Below, in pieces: positions 13,974 to 22,838 of a DNA stretch of 25,963 bases. The stretch lies in the NCBI GenBank assembly GCA_036008685.1, contig DASYNF010000168.1:1-25963 (forward strand), given 5' to 3'. The translations under genes were made by a program, and so were the position numbers. The notes beneath the pieces are model-generated. The model saw nothing but the letters and a program-made list of their open reading frames with translations, was not told the origin of the DNA and did no database searches. Every line of letters starts with the position of its first letter. The stretch's first letter is position 1. This stretch comes from Actinomadura_C sp036008685 (GTDB lineage: Bacteria > Actinomycetota > Actinomycetes > Streptosporangiales > Streptosporangiaceae).

Positions 13974-15839
13974 ATGTGCGGAATCACCGGATGGGTGAAT
14001 TTCGATCGTGATCTGAGCCGTGAGGGCCAGATCACGCAGACGATGACGGACACGATGGCGTGCCGTGGGCCGGACGCCGAGGGCATGTGGCTGTGCCCGC
14101 ACGCGGCCCTGGGTCACCGCCGGCTGTCCATCATCGATATCGAGGGCGGCCGTCAGCCGATGGCCCTCGAGCAGGATGGGCGAACGCTCGCCGTGATGAC
14201 CTACAGCGGCGAGGTCTACAACTTCCGCGAGCTGCGCGAGGAGCTCGCCGGGCATGGGCACCACTTCCGTACCTCCAGCGACACCGAAGTGGTCCTGCAC
14301 GCGTACCAGCAGTGGGGCGAGGACTTCGTCGAACGCCTCAACGGGATGTACGCGTTCGCGATCTGGGACCTGCGGACCGAAGAGCTGCTGCTGGTCCGGG
14401 ACCGGATGGGGATCAAGCCCCTCTACTACTACCCGACCCCGCACGGCGTGGTCTTCGGCTCCGAGCCCAAGGCCCTGCTGGCCAACCCGGAGGTCGAGGG
14501 CGTCGTCGACACCGACGGGCTGCGTGAGCTGCTCGGCTTCGTGAAGACCCCGGAGCGGTCGGTCTTCAGCGGCATGTACGAGGTCCGCCCGGGACAGCTG
14601 GTCCGGATCAAGCGCGCGGGGATCACCAAGCGCCGCTACTGGCGGCTCGAAGCACGTGAGCACACCGATGACCTCGACACCACGATCCACACGGTTCGCG
14701 GCCTGCTCGAGGACATCGTCGACCGCCAGCTGATCTCGGATGTGCCGCTGTGCTCGCTGCTCTCCGGCGGCCTGGACTCCTCGGCCATCACCGCCCTCGC
14801 GGCCAAGGCGCTGCGGGCGCAGGGCGGCGGGCCCGTACGGTCCTTCGCGGTGGACTTCACCGGTTACACCGAGAACTTCAAGGCCGACGCGATGCGGGAC
14901 ACGCCGGACGCGCCGTACGTGCACGAGCTGGCCGAATACGTCGCCGCGGACCACACCGACATCGTGCTGTCCACCGCGGACCTGATCGACCCCGCCGTAC
15001 GCGGCACGGTGCTACGCGCCGCGGACATGCCCAACAGCATGGGAGATCTCTACACCTCGCTCTACCTGCTGTTCCGCGCGATCCGGGGACACTCCACCGT
15101 CGCGCTGTCCGGAGAGTCCGCCGACGAGGTCTTCGGCGGCTACCGCTGGTTCCACGACCAGGACGCCGTCAACGCCGACACCTTCCCGTGGCTGGCCATG
15201 CTGGACAACAGCTTCCGGTCGGACGCGGGGAACGACGCCAACCTGCTCGACCCCGGCCTGACCGAGCAGCTGAACCTGCCGGCCTACCGGGACGCGAGCT
15301 ACCGCGCCGCGCTCGCCGAGGTCCCCTACCTCGACGGCGTCACGGGGCTGGAGCGCCGGATGCGCGAGGTCTGCTACATGCACCTCACCCGCTTCGTACA
15401 GATCCTGCTCGACCGCAAGGACCGCATGAGCATGGCCAGCGGCCTCGAGGTCCGGGTGCCGTTCTGCGATCACCGGCTCGTGGAGTACGTCTTCAACACG
15501 ACGTGGGCCATGAAGACCTTCGACGGCCGGGAGAAGAGCCTGCTGCGAGCCGCGGCCGCCGACGTCCTGCCGGAGTCGATCGTGCGGCGGCGCAAGAGCC
15601 CCTACCCCTCCACGCAGGACCCGACCTACGAGCTGGCACTGCGCGACACCCTCGCCAAGCTGCTCGCCCAGGAGAACCCGCCGGTGGCCGGGCTGCTCAA
15701 CATGGACCGGGCCCGGGCCCTCGTCGACGCCCCGGCCGGCTCGGTGAACCTCGACATGTTCCGCCGGAACATCGAGCTCGTGCTGCAGCTCAACGCCTGG
15801 CTGCAGCAGTACGACCTGCGGCTGGACCTGGCCGCCTGA
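13974..15839 (+). CDS. asnB: Glutamine-dependent asparagine synthetase-family amidotransferase (AsnB type)
   Basis: A 621-residue class II (Ntn) amidotransferase fused to an ATP-pyrophosphatase synthetase domain. The start at MCGITGW makes Cys2 the glutaminase nucleophile after Met removal; AGGAGG lies 10 nt before this ATG, and the frame extends further upstream only by chance. The glutaminase domain spans about residues 2-210, with RGPDAEG, HRRLSIID, and SGEVYN (Ser where E. coli AsnB has Asn74). The ATP loop SGGLDSS is at 264-270, and SGESADEVFGGY and LDRKDRMSMASGLEVRVPF follow. It would transfer Gln nitrogen to an AMP-activated carboxylate: aspartate in true AsnB, or meso-diaminopimelate in LtsA-like wall enzymes of actinobacteria. 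Sequence by eye cannot separate these. TetR operator-like sites lie about 110 nt upstream. Confidence 0.93.
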   Translation: MCGITGWVNFDRDLSREGQITQTMTDTMACRGPDAEGMWLCPHAALGHRRLSIIDIEGGRQPMALEQDGRTLAVMTYSGEVYNFRELREELAGHGHHFRTSSDTEVVLHAYQQWGEDFVERLNGMYAFAIWDLRTEELLLVRDRMGIKPLYYYPTPHGVVFGSEPKALLANPEVEGVVDTDGLRELLGFVKTPERSVFSGMYEVRPGQLVRIKRAGITKRRYWRLEAREHTDDLDTTIHTVRGLLEDIVDRQLISDVPLCSLLSGGLDSSAITALAAKALRAQGGGPVRSFAVDFTGYTENFKADAMRDTPDAPYVHELAEYVAADHTDIVLSTADLIDPAVRGTVLRAADMPNSMGDLYTSLYLLFRAIRGHSTVALSGESADEVFGGYRWFHDQDAVNADTFPWLAMLDNSFRSDAGNDANLLDPGLTEQLNLPAYRDASYRAALAEVPYLDGVTGLERRMREVCYMHLTRFVQILLDRKDRMSMASGLEVRVPFCDHRLVEYVFNTTWAMKTFDGREKSLLRAAAADVLPESIVRRRKSPYPSTQDPTYELALRDTLAKLLAQENPPVAGLLNMDRARALVDAPAGSVNLDMFRRNIELVLQLNAWLQQYDLRLDLAA

Positions 15840-15925
15840 GGGGTCCCGGCCGGGGTCGGCGGGGCAGGGTGGCGAGCGCCCGGCGATCACACGACCATCC
15901 ACGTTCGTCGGCGCTCCGGATCCTC

Positions 15926-15951
15926 TCACGGCCGGGGCTCCCCGGCCGTGA
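15926..15951. terminator. Terminator hairpin after asnB
   Basis: TCACGGCCGGGG (15926-15937) and its exact reverse complement (15940-15951) form a near-perfect hairpin with a minimal loop. It lies about 87 nt after the amidotransferase stop and 75 nt before the PAP2 gene, and probably separates the two transcription units. Confidence 0.75.
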
Positions 15952-16025
15952 TCCCCCACAATGATCGACAGCGGCCACGGGGCCGACCTGCGGGATGCAT
16001 CCTCGGGGCCTGGTAGACAGGTGGG

Positions 16026-16799
16026 ATGACCCGTGAATCCCCCACCTCGCCGCGCTCCTGGACGGGCCGGCGGCCGGCGCTCGCCTGCCTCGCGGCCTTC
16101 CTCCTCGCCGTGCCCTTCACCGGGCTGATGGTCCTCGTGCTGACCCGCTGGGAGCCGCTGCGCGCCCTCGACGACGACACGACCCATGCCCTCCACCGCT
16201 ATGTGCTCGGGCACCGCGGCCTCGTTCGTCCGCTCCAGGCGATCTCGTCGATCTTTCATCCGTGGGTGTTCCGTGTGGTCATCGCCTGCCTGGCCGGTCT
16301 GCTGTTCGCGCGTGGTGCCCGCCGGCTCGCCCTGTGGGCCATGGCCACGCTGGTCGCGGGTGGCGTGCTGACCCTGCTGCTCAAGGTCCTCGTCGGCAGG
16401 GTCCGGCCCACGCTCACGTCACCGATCGCGCACGCGTCCGGAGGGGCGTTCCCCTCCGGCCACGCGCTGACCGCCGCGCTGGGGTGCGCGGTGCTGGTCC
16501 TCATCCTGCTCCCGGCGCTGTCCGGCACCTGGCGCGCGGTGGCCTGGACCGCGGCAGCGTTGATCACCCTGGCCACCGGGTTCTCCCGGGTGGCCCTCGG
16601 GGTCCACTATCTGAGCGACGTGGTCGCCGGCTGGGTGCTGGGGGTCGCGATCGTCATCGCGACCGTCGCCGCGTTCGAGATATGGCGGCGCGAGCACGGA
16701 CGCCCGGCCGTCGCCCCGGCCGCCGAGGGAGCCGAACCCGAGGCCGTACCTGAAATCGCGCCGCCCGGCCGCCCGGAACATGGGCCCGGCAGGGGCTGA
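16026..16799 (+). CDS. PAP2-family membrane phosphatase
   Basis: A 257-residue membrane protein with about six hydrophobic helices and the three-part phosphatase signature: KVLVGRVRP (K-x6-RP), GAFPSGHAL (PSGH) and SRVALGVHYLSD (SR-x5-H-x3-D). These residues form the phosphohistidine active site of type 2 phosphatidic acid phosphatases, which face the outside of the membrane. Bacterial members remove phosphate from undecaprenyl pyrophosphate, phosphatidic acid or phosphatidylglycerol phosphate. The C-terminal 40 residues are a Pro/Glu/Ala-rich disordered tail. AGGTGGG runs directly into the ATG, so the ribosome site is tight or the start a few codons off. The nearby amidotransferase and pyruvyltransferase would fit a role in lipid-carrier recycling, but this is inference. 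Confidence 0.92.
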   Translation: MTRESPTSPRSWTGRRPALACLAAFLLAVPFTGLMVLVLTRWEPLRALDDDTTHALHRYVLGHRGLVRPLQAISSIFHPWVFRVVIACLAGLLFARGARRLALWAMATLVAGGVLTLLLKVLVGRVRPTLTSPIAHASGGAFPSGHALTAALGCAVLVLILLPALSGTWRAVAWTAAALITLATGFSRVALGVHYLSDVVAGWVLGVAIVIATVAAFEIWRREHGRPAVAPAAEGAEPEAVPEIAPPGRPEHGPGRG

Positions 16800-16995
16800 C
16801 CCCGTCGGCGAGGCGGTGCGGCGGGCCGACCGTACGGGTGCCGCAGGGGCTCAGGACCGCCGTAGGTTCCTGGTCACGTGCCGATGTCGATCATCGAACC
16901 GGACAACCCAGATTTAGTGGCGGATTCCCGAGGATTAGCAGGTCAGCGTACGGGTAAAAGCTGCCCGCATATACATCCGGGGAGGTGACACGGGG

Positions 16996-18153
16996 ATGTC
17001 CCATGGTCGGCGGCGTAATTTACGCGTGGGGGTACTGGGGTCGTACGGAGGCCTCAACCTTGGCGACGAGGCGATCCTCACATGTCTGCTCAAAAATCTG
17101 CGGGGGATCAGACCGACGGCCGAGATCGTCGTGTTCAGCCGAAATCCCCAGCACACGGAGGCACACTTCGATACCGCGGCGGTGGCGTGGAGCGACGTCG
17201 CGCAGGAGGAGATCCTCAAAGCCGAGACCGGCCTGGACATCCTCGCGCTCGGGTCCGCGGGGATCCTGCACGACGGACAGGCACGGTGGTTTCTGCGGCC
17301 CGTACGGATGGCGCACAAGCTCGGCATCCGCACGTTCGGCTACGCGATGGGGGCCGGGCCGCTCACCGACCTCGAGGAGTCCCGGCACGTACAGGAGGTG
17401 ATCCAGGACATCACCGACCTGACCGTACGAGATCAGGAGTCCAAGCTCGTCCTCGAGCGGGTGGGCGTGACACGCCACATTCCCGTGACCGCGGATCCGG
17501 CCGTACTCCTCGAGCCAGAGGAGTTCACCCCGGACATGCTGATACGGGAGGGCATCGACCCGAACTGCAGGCTGGTCGGAATGTCGGTGCGAGAGCCAGG
17601 GCGGGCGGCCGACAACCTCGACGTCAACAGTTATCACGGCCTCCTCGCGGAGGTCGCCGACTTCATCACCCGCCGGCTCGAGGCCGAGGTGGTGTTCGTC
17701 CCCATGGAGCGCAAGGACATCTCGCATGCCCACGCGGTGCTCTCGGCGACGAGCGACCCCGAGGCCGGACGGGTCCTCAACGGCAATTACAGGCCGGCGC
17801 AGATCGCCGGGCTCATGCACCATCTCGACTTCGCCGTCGGCATGCGGCTGCACTTCGTCATCTTCGCGGCGTGCGCCGGGGTGCCCGTACTGCCACTGCC
17901 CTACGCCGGCAAGGTCTTCGACTTCGCCCAGAGGGTCGGCGCGCCGGCGCTCACCGGGGTCGCGAGGAGCGAGGCGGGCCCGCTCCTGGCGGAGCTGGAC
18001 CGTTTGTGGGACGAACGGGCCGAGAACACCCAGCAGCTACGACAGCGGATCCTGGTGCTCCGGGAACGGGCGAGGGAGACGTGCAAGCGATTCCGGGCTC
18101 TGGTCGAGAAGATCGACGCCGAAGTCCCGACCCGTCATCTGACCTTTCACTAG
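16996..18153 (+). CDS. Polysaccharide pyruvyltransferase-family protein (CsaB-like)
   Basis: A 385-residue GT-B-like protein. The N-terminal LRVGVLGSYGGLNLGDEAIL is the hallmark of the family, then GSAGILHDGQARWF (family norm GGG.L.D, so slightly altered), GYAMGAGPL, the DLTVRDQESKLVLERVGV segment, PVTADPAVLL at the domain boundary, and the C-terminal VGMRLHFVIFAACAGVPVLPLPY with the phosphoenolpyruvate-site His/Arg. CsaB-type enzymes transfer pyruvate from PEP to sugars of secondary wall polymers; others act on exopolysaccharides. The last 45 residues form an Arg/Glu-rich coiled-coil-like helix. GGAGG lies 10 nt before the ATG. No glycosyltransferase or S-layer gene is adjacent, so the acceptor is unknown. 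Confidence 0.88.
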   Translation: MSHGRRRNLRVGVLGSYGGLNLGDEAILTCLLKNLRGIRPTAEIVVFSRNPQHTEAHFDTAAVAWSDVAQEEILKAETGLDILALGSAGILHDGQARWFLRPVRMAHKLGIRTFGYAMGAGPLTDLEESRHVQEVIQDITDLTVRDQESKLVLERVGVTRHIPVTADPAVLLEPEEFTPDMLIREGIDPNCRLVGMSVREPGRAADNLDVNSYHGLLAEVADFITRRLEAEVVFVPMERKDISHAHAVLSATSDPEAGRVLNGNYRPAQIAGLMHHLDFAVGMRLHFVIFAACAGVPVLPLPYAGKVFDFAQRVGAPALTGVARSEAGPLLAELDRLWDERAENTQQLRQRILVLRERARETCKRFRALVEKIDAEVPTRHLTFH

Positions 18154-18157
18154 CCCG

Positions 18158-18209
18158 GCCCACACCGGCGTGACGGGGCGCCGGGTCAGCCCTTCAGGCC
18201 GGTGTGGGC
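18158..18209. terminator. Shared terminator whose right arm is in the permease coding end
   Basis: GCCCACACCGGC (18158-18169) and its exact reverse complement (18198-18209) form a 12-bp stem with a 28-nt loop. The left arm starts 5 nt after the pyruvyltransferase stop. The right arm encodes the last residues (AHTG) of the MalG-like permease, whose stop is at 18186-18188 inside the loop. Confidence 0.65.
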
Positions 18210-19028
18210 GAGGCCCTCGACGAACTGCTTCTGTGCGATCACGAACACCAGCAGGACCGGAAGGCTGGTCAGCGAGGCCGCCGCCAGCTGCACGTTCCAC
18301 ATGGGGCCGCCGTAGGCGTCCACGAACTGGGCGAGGGCCTGCGGGATCGTGAACTTCTCCGGCGTGGAGAGATAGACGATCGGCTCCAGATACATGTTCC
18401 AGCTGTGCAGGAAGGTGAAGATGGCGACGGCGCCGAGCGCCGGCCGGGCGAGCGGGAGCGCGATCCGGAAGAAGACCCCGAACCGTCCGAGGCCGTCGAC
18501 CCGGGCCGCCTCCTCCAGCTCACCGGGCAGGCTGATGAAGAACTGCCGCATGATGAAGGTCGCGAGCACGCTCGGCGCACCGAAGATCGGTACGAGGATC
18601 AGCGGCCAGTGCGTGTCGGTGAGCCCGAGCGACTGGAAGATCCTGAACAGGGGCACGATCGTGACCTCGCCCGGGATGAGCAGGCCGATCAGCACGATCA
18701 GGAACAGCGCGTTCTGCCCTGGGAACCGGATGCGCGCGAAGGCGTATCCGGCCAGGGCCGCGACCACCATCGTCCCCACCGTGACCACCAGCGCGATGTA
18801 GAGGCTGTTGAAGTACTGCCGCGCGAACGGCTGGAACTCGAAGACCTCGCGATAGGCGGAGAAGTCCCAGTGGGCCGGGATGAACCGGGGCGGCATCGCG
18901 AAGATGTCGCCGACCGGCTTGAACGACGAGGTGACCATCCACCAGGTCGGGAACACGAACGGAACGCAGAGCAGGCACAGCAGGCCGTACAGGACGACCC
19001 TCCGCCGCGCGGTCATCTCAGGACTCAT
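18186..19028 (-). CDS. Carbohydrate ABC transporter permease (MalG type)
   Basis: A 280-residue inner-membrane permease with six predicted helices. The cytoplasmic EAA loop that contacts the ATPase reads EAARVDGLGRFGVFFRIALP. The N-terminal LLCVPFVFPTWWMVTSSFKP and the ending VEGLAHTGLKG are typical of CUT1 sugar transporters. Its ATG overlaps the end of the MalF-type gene by 11 bp, so the two are translated together as a heterodimer. It is the last gene of the lacI operon. No ATPase gene is present; actinomycetes usually energise such systems with a shared MsiK encoded elsewhere. Confidence 0.94.
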   Translation of the reverse strand: MSPEMTARRRVVLYGLLCLLCVPFVFPTWWMVTSSFKPVGDIFAMPPRFIPAHWDFSAYREVFEFQPFARQYFNSLYIALVVTVGTMVVAALAGYAFARIRFPGQNALFLIVLIGLLIPGEVTIVPLFRIFQSLGLTDTHWPLILVPIFGAPSVLATFIMRQFFISLPGELEEAARVDGLGRFGVFFRIALPLARPALGAVAIFTFLHSWNMYLEPIVYLSTPEKFTIPQALAQFVDAYGGPMWNVQLAAASLTSLPVLLVFVIAQKQFVEGLAHTGLKG

Positions 19029-19908
19029 TGAAGACCCACCTCCGTCGCATGCGCCACTGCAGGGCGGTGAGCAGCGCCACGATCCCGAACAGCAGGACCG
19101 ACAGGGTGGCGCCGTAGCCGAAGTGATGGAACTGGAAGGCCTGCTGGTAAAGGTAATAGACCAGGACCGTGGTCGACGTGCCCGGGCCGCCCTGGGTCAG
19201 CACGGCGATCTGGGCGAACGCCTGCAGCGACCCGACCACCGTGATGATCGAGGCGAGCATGATGGTCGGGCTGATCAGCGGGACGGTGATGCGCCACAGC
19301 CGGGTCCACCGCCCCGCCCCATCGATCTGGGCCGCCTCGTACAGCTGATGGGGGACGCCCTGAAGGGCGGCCAGGAACAGCACCATGTTCAGCCCGACGT
19401 TCTTGATCACCTGGACGATGATCAGGGCCAGGATCGCGGTGCCGTCGCCACGCAGCCAGTTCGGCCCGTTGACCCCCGCGGTGTGGAGCAGGCCGTTGAT
19501 ACCGCCGTCGGACTGCAGGAGGAACTGCCACACGATCGCCCAGGCCACCATCGAGACCACGACCGGTGAGAAGAACAGCGTGCGGAACACCGTGGTGCCC
19601 CGGAGTCGCTGGTTGAGCAGCAGCGCGAGCAACAGGGCCAGCGCGAGGTTGAGCACCGCCGCCCCGACGCAGAACACCACGGTGGCGGTCAGCACCGACG
19701 GCAGGTTCGGGTCGTTCACCAGCTTGTCGTAGTTGTGACCACCGGTGTAGGTGACCGTCTCGGCCAGGATGTCGTACTCGTGCAGGCTGTACCAGGCGAT
19801 CAGGACCAGCGGCAGCAGCACGAACACCACACTGCCGATGAGCTGGGGCGCCACGAAGAGGTAACCCACCAGCCCATCGCGGCGCCGCGGGGTCCAGAAG
19901 CCCGCCAC
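19018..19908 (-). CDS. Carbohydrate ABC transporter permease (MalF type)
   Basis: A 296-residue permease with six membrane helices. The start TPRRRDGLVGYLFVAPQLIG is the typical CUT1 MalF-type first helix, and the EAA loop reads EAAQIDGAGRWTRLWRITVP. It starts with GTG one nucleotide after the stop of the binding-protein gene, which implies translational coupling. It pairs with the downstream MalG-type permease and should carry a mono- or oligosaccharide across the membrane. Confidence 0.94.
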   Translation of the reverse strand: MAGFWTPRRRDGLVGYLFVAPQLIGSVVFVLLPLVLIAWYSLHEYDILAETVTYTGGHNYDKLVNDPNLPSVLTATVVFCVGAAVLNLALALLLALLLNQRLRGTTVFRTLFFSPVVVSMVAWAIVWQFLLQSDGGINGLLHTAGVNGPNWLRGDGTAILALIIVQVIKNVGLNMVLFLAALQGVPHQLYEAAQIDGAGRWTRLWRITVPLISPTIMLASIITVVGSLQAFAQIAVLTQGGPGTSTTVLVYYLYQQAFQFHHFGYGATLSVLLFGIVALLTALQWRMRRRWVFNES

Positions 19909-19909
19909 G

Positions 19910-21193
19910 TCAGGCGCCCATCAGCGGCTGGATCTTCTTGCACACCCCGTGGAGTACGGACCGCGCGTCGGCGTGGGGCCTCCAGAGCGGGTCGAGACCC
20001 GCCCGGATGGTCTGGGCGATCTCCGCCTGGTCGGTGTGCACGGGCTTGTCGACGGCCTTGGGGAGGCCGTCGATGACGAGGCGCTGGAGCTGGGACCGCT
20101 TGATCAGCGGATTGCTCTTCGCGAGCGTGTCCGCGGTCAGCTGGGATCCGCGGGCCGGCGGGAAGTAGACCGCGAGCTTGGCGGAGTTGGCCGGGTTGGT
20201 GAAGAAGGCCAGGAAGTCCGCGGCCACGGCCGCGTTCTCGGACTTCTTGAGCACGCCGATCCCCGCCTGGCCGAACACCGCGTAGGGCCCCTTGGGACCG
20301 TCGGGCAGCGGCACGAGGTCCCAGCCGAACCTCGCGCCCTTGAGCAGGGACGCCCGCGAGATCTGGGTGATCGTCATGGCCGACTGGCCGGCGAAGAAGT
20401 CCGCGACCATGCCCGGCCCCGGCAGCGCCTTGTCGGTGAAGATCGCCTTGTGCAGGAACCTCATGGCCTCGGTCATCTCGGGGCGGTCGAACCGGCAGGT
20501 CCGGCCGTCCTGGCTCCATGCCTGGGCGCCCCATCCGCCCCAGACCGTGACGAGGTTGTCCCAGGCCTTGTAGTCGAAGTCGCGAATGACCATGCCCGCC
20601 TTCCCGGTCTTGGCGGCCACCGCGGCGTTCTCCGCGACGACCGTGTTCCAGTTCCACCGACCCGCCTTGATCAGCTCTTCGGGGGTCTTCTGGCCGGCCT
20701 GCCTGAGCAGGTCGACGTTGACGAACACCCCGTACGGCGAGGTCGAGAACGGGTAGGCGTAGAGCCGTCCGTCCCGCTGCCACAGCTTCGTGGCCGTCGG
20801 GGTGAGGTCCTCGAAGCGGTAACCCGGGGTCTTGCGCAGCGTGTCGTTCAGGGGGAGCAGGGCGCCCGAGGAGACGAAGTCGGGCATCGAGGTCTCACCG
20901 ATCCAGGCCAGGTCGGGCCGGTTGCCGGCGGCGATCTGGGTGGTCAGGGTCGTCGCGTAGTTCTCGCTCGGGATCGGATCGAACTTGATCTCTTTGACGT
21001 TCGGGTGCGTCCTGATGTAGTCGTCGGCGATCTGTTTGAACAGCTTCAGATGAACCGAGTTGGCCGTCCAGACCGTCATGCGCAGCGACACCGGGCGGTT
21101 TCGCCCGGTGTTCGCCGCGTTGGAGGCCCCGCACGCCGTGGCCGTGAGCAGCACCGCCAGGGCGAGCGCCACGAACCACATGACCCTTTTCAT
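19910..21193 (-). CDS. Sugar-binding lipoprotein of an ABC transporter (family 1 SBP)
   Basis: A 427-residue extracellular solute-binding protein. The signal sequence MKRVMWFVALALAVLLTATAC ends in a lipobox with Cys21 as the lipidated residue. The mature part starts LRMTVWTANSVHLKLFKQ and shows AAGNRPDLAWIGETSMPDF, LYAYPFSTSPYGVFVN and FFAGQSAMTITQ, the landmarks of family 1 (MalE/UgpB-like) binders. AAGGAG precedes the ATG by 7 nt. Gene order (binding protein, then MalF, then MalG) is standard. It is third in the operon after lacI and the FAD enzyme. The ligand is a carbohydrate by family; its identity is open. Confidence 0.94.
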   Translation of the reverse strand: MKRVMWFVALALAVLLTATACGASNAANTGRNRPVSLRMTVWTANSVHLKLFKQIADDYIRTHPNVKEIKFDPIPSENYATTLTTQIAAGNRPDLAWIGETSMPDFVSSGALLPLNDTLRKTPGYRFEDLTPTATKLWQRDGRLYAYPFSTSPYGVFVNVDLLRQAGQKTPEELIKAGRWNWNTVVAENAAVAAKTGKAGMVIRDFDYKAWDNLVTVWGGWGAQAWSQDGRTCRFDRPEMTEAMRFLHKAIFTDKALPGPGMVADFFAGQSAMTITQISRASLLKGARFGWDLVPLPDGPKGPYAVFGQAGIGVLKKSENAAVAADFLAFFTNPANSAKLAVYFPPARGSQLTADTLAKSNPLIKRSQLQRLVIDGLPKAVDKPVHTDQAEIAQTIRAGLDPLWRPHADARSVLHGVCKKIQPLMGA

Positions 21194-21229
21194 GATCTGT
21201 CTCCTTGCCGGAACTCCCCGGAGGACGTC

Positions 21230-22831
21230 TCAGTAACCCACTGCCTGGGGCCAGTGGATGTCGACGCCCGACCTCGTGAGCCGTCTCTGGTATTCGGCCA
21301 GCAGTGCCTCGTTCTCACGAACGGCGTGGGGTGTGGTCCCCATGCCCAGGCAGAAGGCCGCGAGGGTGCCGGCCGCCTCCCCGATGTTCCACTCGACCGG
21401 GTGCAGGCGGTAGGCGCCGTTGCTGATATGGGTCGTGCCGATGTTCTTGGCAGCCGGAAGCAGGTTGACCATGCGCTGTGGGATCAGGGCGCCGAGCGGG
21501 ATCTCGAACGGCGAGCAGCCCACGTCGATGTAGTTGTCGCCACCGGTGGATGGGTGCAGATCGATGCGGTACATACCGATACCCACCGAATCCTCATAGC
21601 GTACCGCGCCCTTGTCACCACGTACCGCAAGCGAAAGGTCCTGCTCAGGCACGGTGTAGAGGGCCCGGATCCGGCGGGATTCGCGGATGTACGGAGCCTG
21701 GGCCAGCCCGTCCGCGCTCCCGATCACGTCACCGCGCAGCCGCAGCCCGGGGAACCCGGTGCCACCGTCGGACCGGGGGGCCTCGGTCTGCATCCAGTAC
21801 AGCACCGAACGGGACAGCTCACGGGCGCCCTCGAGGTGCTTGGCGGCGTCCGGCACGTCGATGACCGAACCGTCCAAGTAGTCGATCATCGGCCAGTTCA
21901 CCAGGGTGATGTCGCTGGCGTAGGCGCCGTCCTGGAAGTTGCGCCGGGCCGCGATCCGCCGGAACGTCCACAGGTTCATGTCCCCGCCGATGCGCTGCTG
22001 ATCGGCCAGCACCTCGAGCGGGTCGTCGTCCGGGTTCGGAGTGAACGACCGCTGGACGACCTCGAGGGTGCGGGGCGTCGGGCAGCGCCAGGACAGCAGG
22101 CGGTCGCCCCAGAACTCCGGCTGGTAGGTGCGCCAGTAGTCATAGGTGGCCGGCTTCTCGATCGTGTGGTCGCCGTCGACGTGGTCGAGCGCGAAGCACA
22201 CCGAGATGGCCTGCATGTTCTGCGGCTGGGCCTCGTCGGGAGCGCTCGGCTCGCCGGTCTCGGCCTGGGACTCGAAGCCGGTGACGTACTCGGTGCCGGT
22301 CAGCGGCAGGAGGTCACCGGTCTCGGTGGCGTCGAGCACGTAGCGGGCGTGGACCGTGACCTTCTGGCCGTTGTCACGGTGTCCGAGGATCACCGCGCGG
22401 ACGTGATCGCCGGTGGCGTCCGCGCTCACGGGCCGGTAGGGCTGCAGCACGCGCAGCTGCCCGGAGCCGCGGTAGCGGGCGAGCATGGCCTCGATCACGG
22501 CGACGGCGACGCGCGGCTCGTGGCAGAGCCGGCTCACCCAGCCCGCGCCGGGATTGAGCTCACGCCAGGCCCGGGAGCGCTCGGTCAGGGGGTAGTGCGC
22601 CCGGTAGTAGTCCCGGATCCCCTCGCGAAGCGCCCGGTAGCTCGCCGTGGCGCCGAACTGCTCGACCCAGGTGTGCTCGTCCGGTGGCACGGCCTGGCTG
22701 GTGAGCTGTCCGCCCAGCCAGTCGTACTCCTCGGTCAGCACGACCGAGGAACCGGCCTTGAGCAACGCCAGCGCCGCGGCGACGCCGCCCAGGCCTCCGC
22801 CCACGACCAGGGCATCGGTGCGTATCTCCAT
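21230..22831 (-). CDS. FAD-dependent oxidoreductase (FAD_oxidored family) of the sugar operon
   Basis: A 533-residue flavoprotein. The N-terminus DALVVGGGLGGVAAALALLKAG is a complete GxGxxG dinucleotide-binding fold. YVLDATETGDLLPLTGTEY is the second FAD-contact region of the FAD_oxidored (PF12831) class, and ISNGAYRLHPVEWNIGEAAG is the C-terminal FAD motif. No signal peptide is present, so it acts in the cytoplasm. It has no CxxC clusters, so no iron-sulfur centre is visible, in contrast with HdrA relatives. Members occur beside sugar ABC importers and LacI regulators, but no reaction is well established. Here it starts 7 nt after lacI and 36 nt before the sugar-binding gene, so it probably oxidises the imported sugar or a derivative. 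No electron acceptor gene is adjacent. Confidence 0.88.
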   Translation of the reverse strand: MEIRTDALVVGGGLGGVAAALALLKAGSSVVLTEEYDWLGGQLTSQAVPPDEHTWVEQFGATASYRALREGIRDYYRAHYPLTERSRAWRELNPGAGWVSRLCHEPRVAVAVIEAMLARYRGSGQLRVLQPYRPVSADATGDHVRAVILGHRDNGQKVTVHARYVLDATETGDLLPLTGTEYVTGFESQAETGEPSAPDEAQPQNMQAISVCFALDHVDGDHTIEKPATYDYWRTYQPEFWGDRLLSWRCPTPRTLEVVQRSFTPNPDDDPLEVLADQQRIGGDMNLWTFRRIAARRNFQDGAYASDITLVNWPMIDYLDGSVIDVPDAAKHLEGARELSRSVLYWMQTEAPRSDGGTGFPGLRLRGDVIGSADGLAQAPYIRESRRIRALYTVPEQDLSLAVRGDKGAVRYEDSVGIGMYRIDLHPSTGGDNYIDVGCSPFEIPLGALIPQRMVNLLPAAKNIGTTHISNGAYRLHPVEWNIGEAAGTLAAFCLGMGTTPHAVRENEALLAEYQRRLTRSGVDIHWPQAVGY

Positions 22832-22838
22832 ACGGAAC

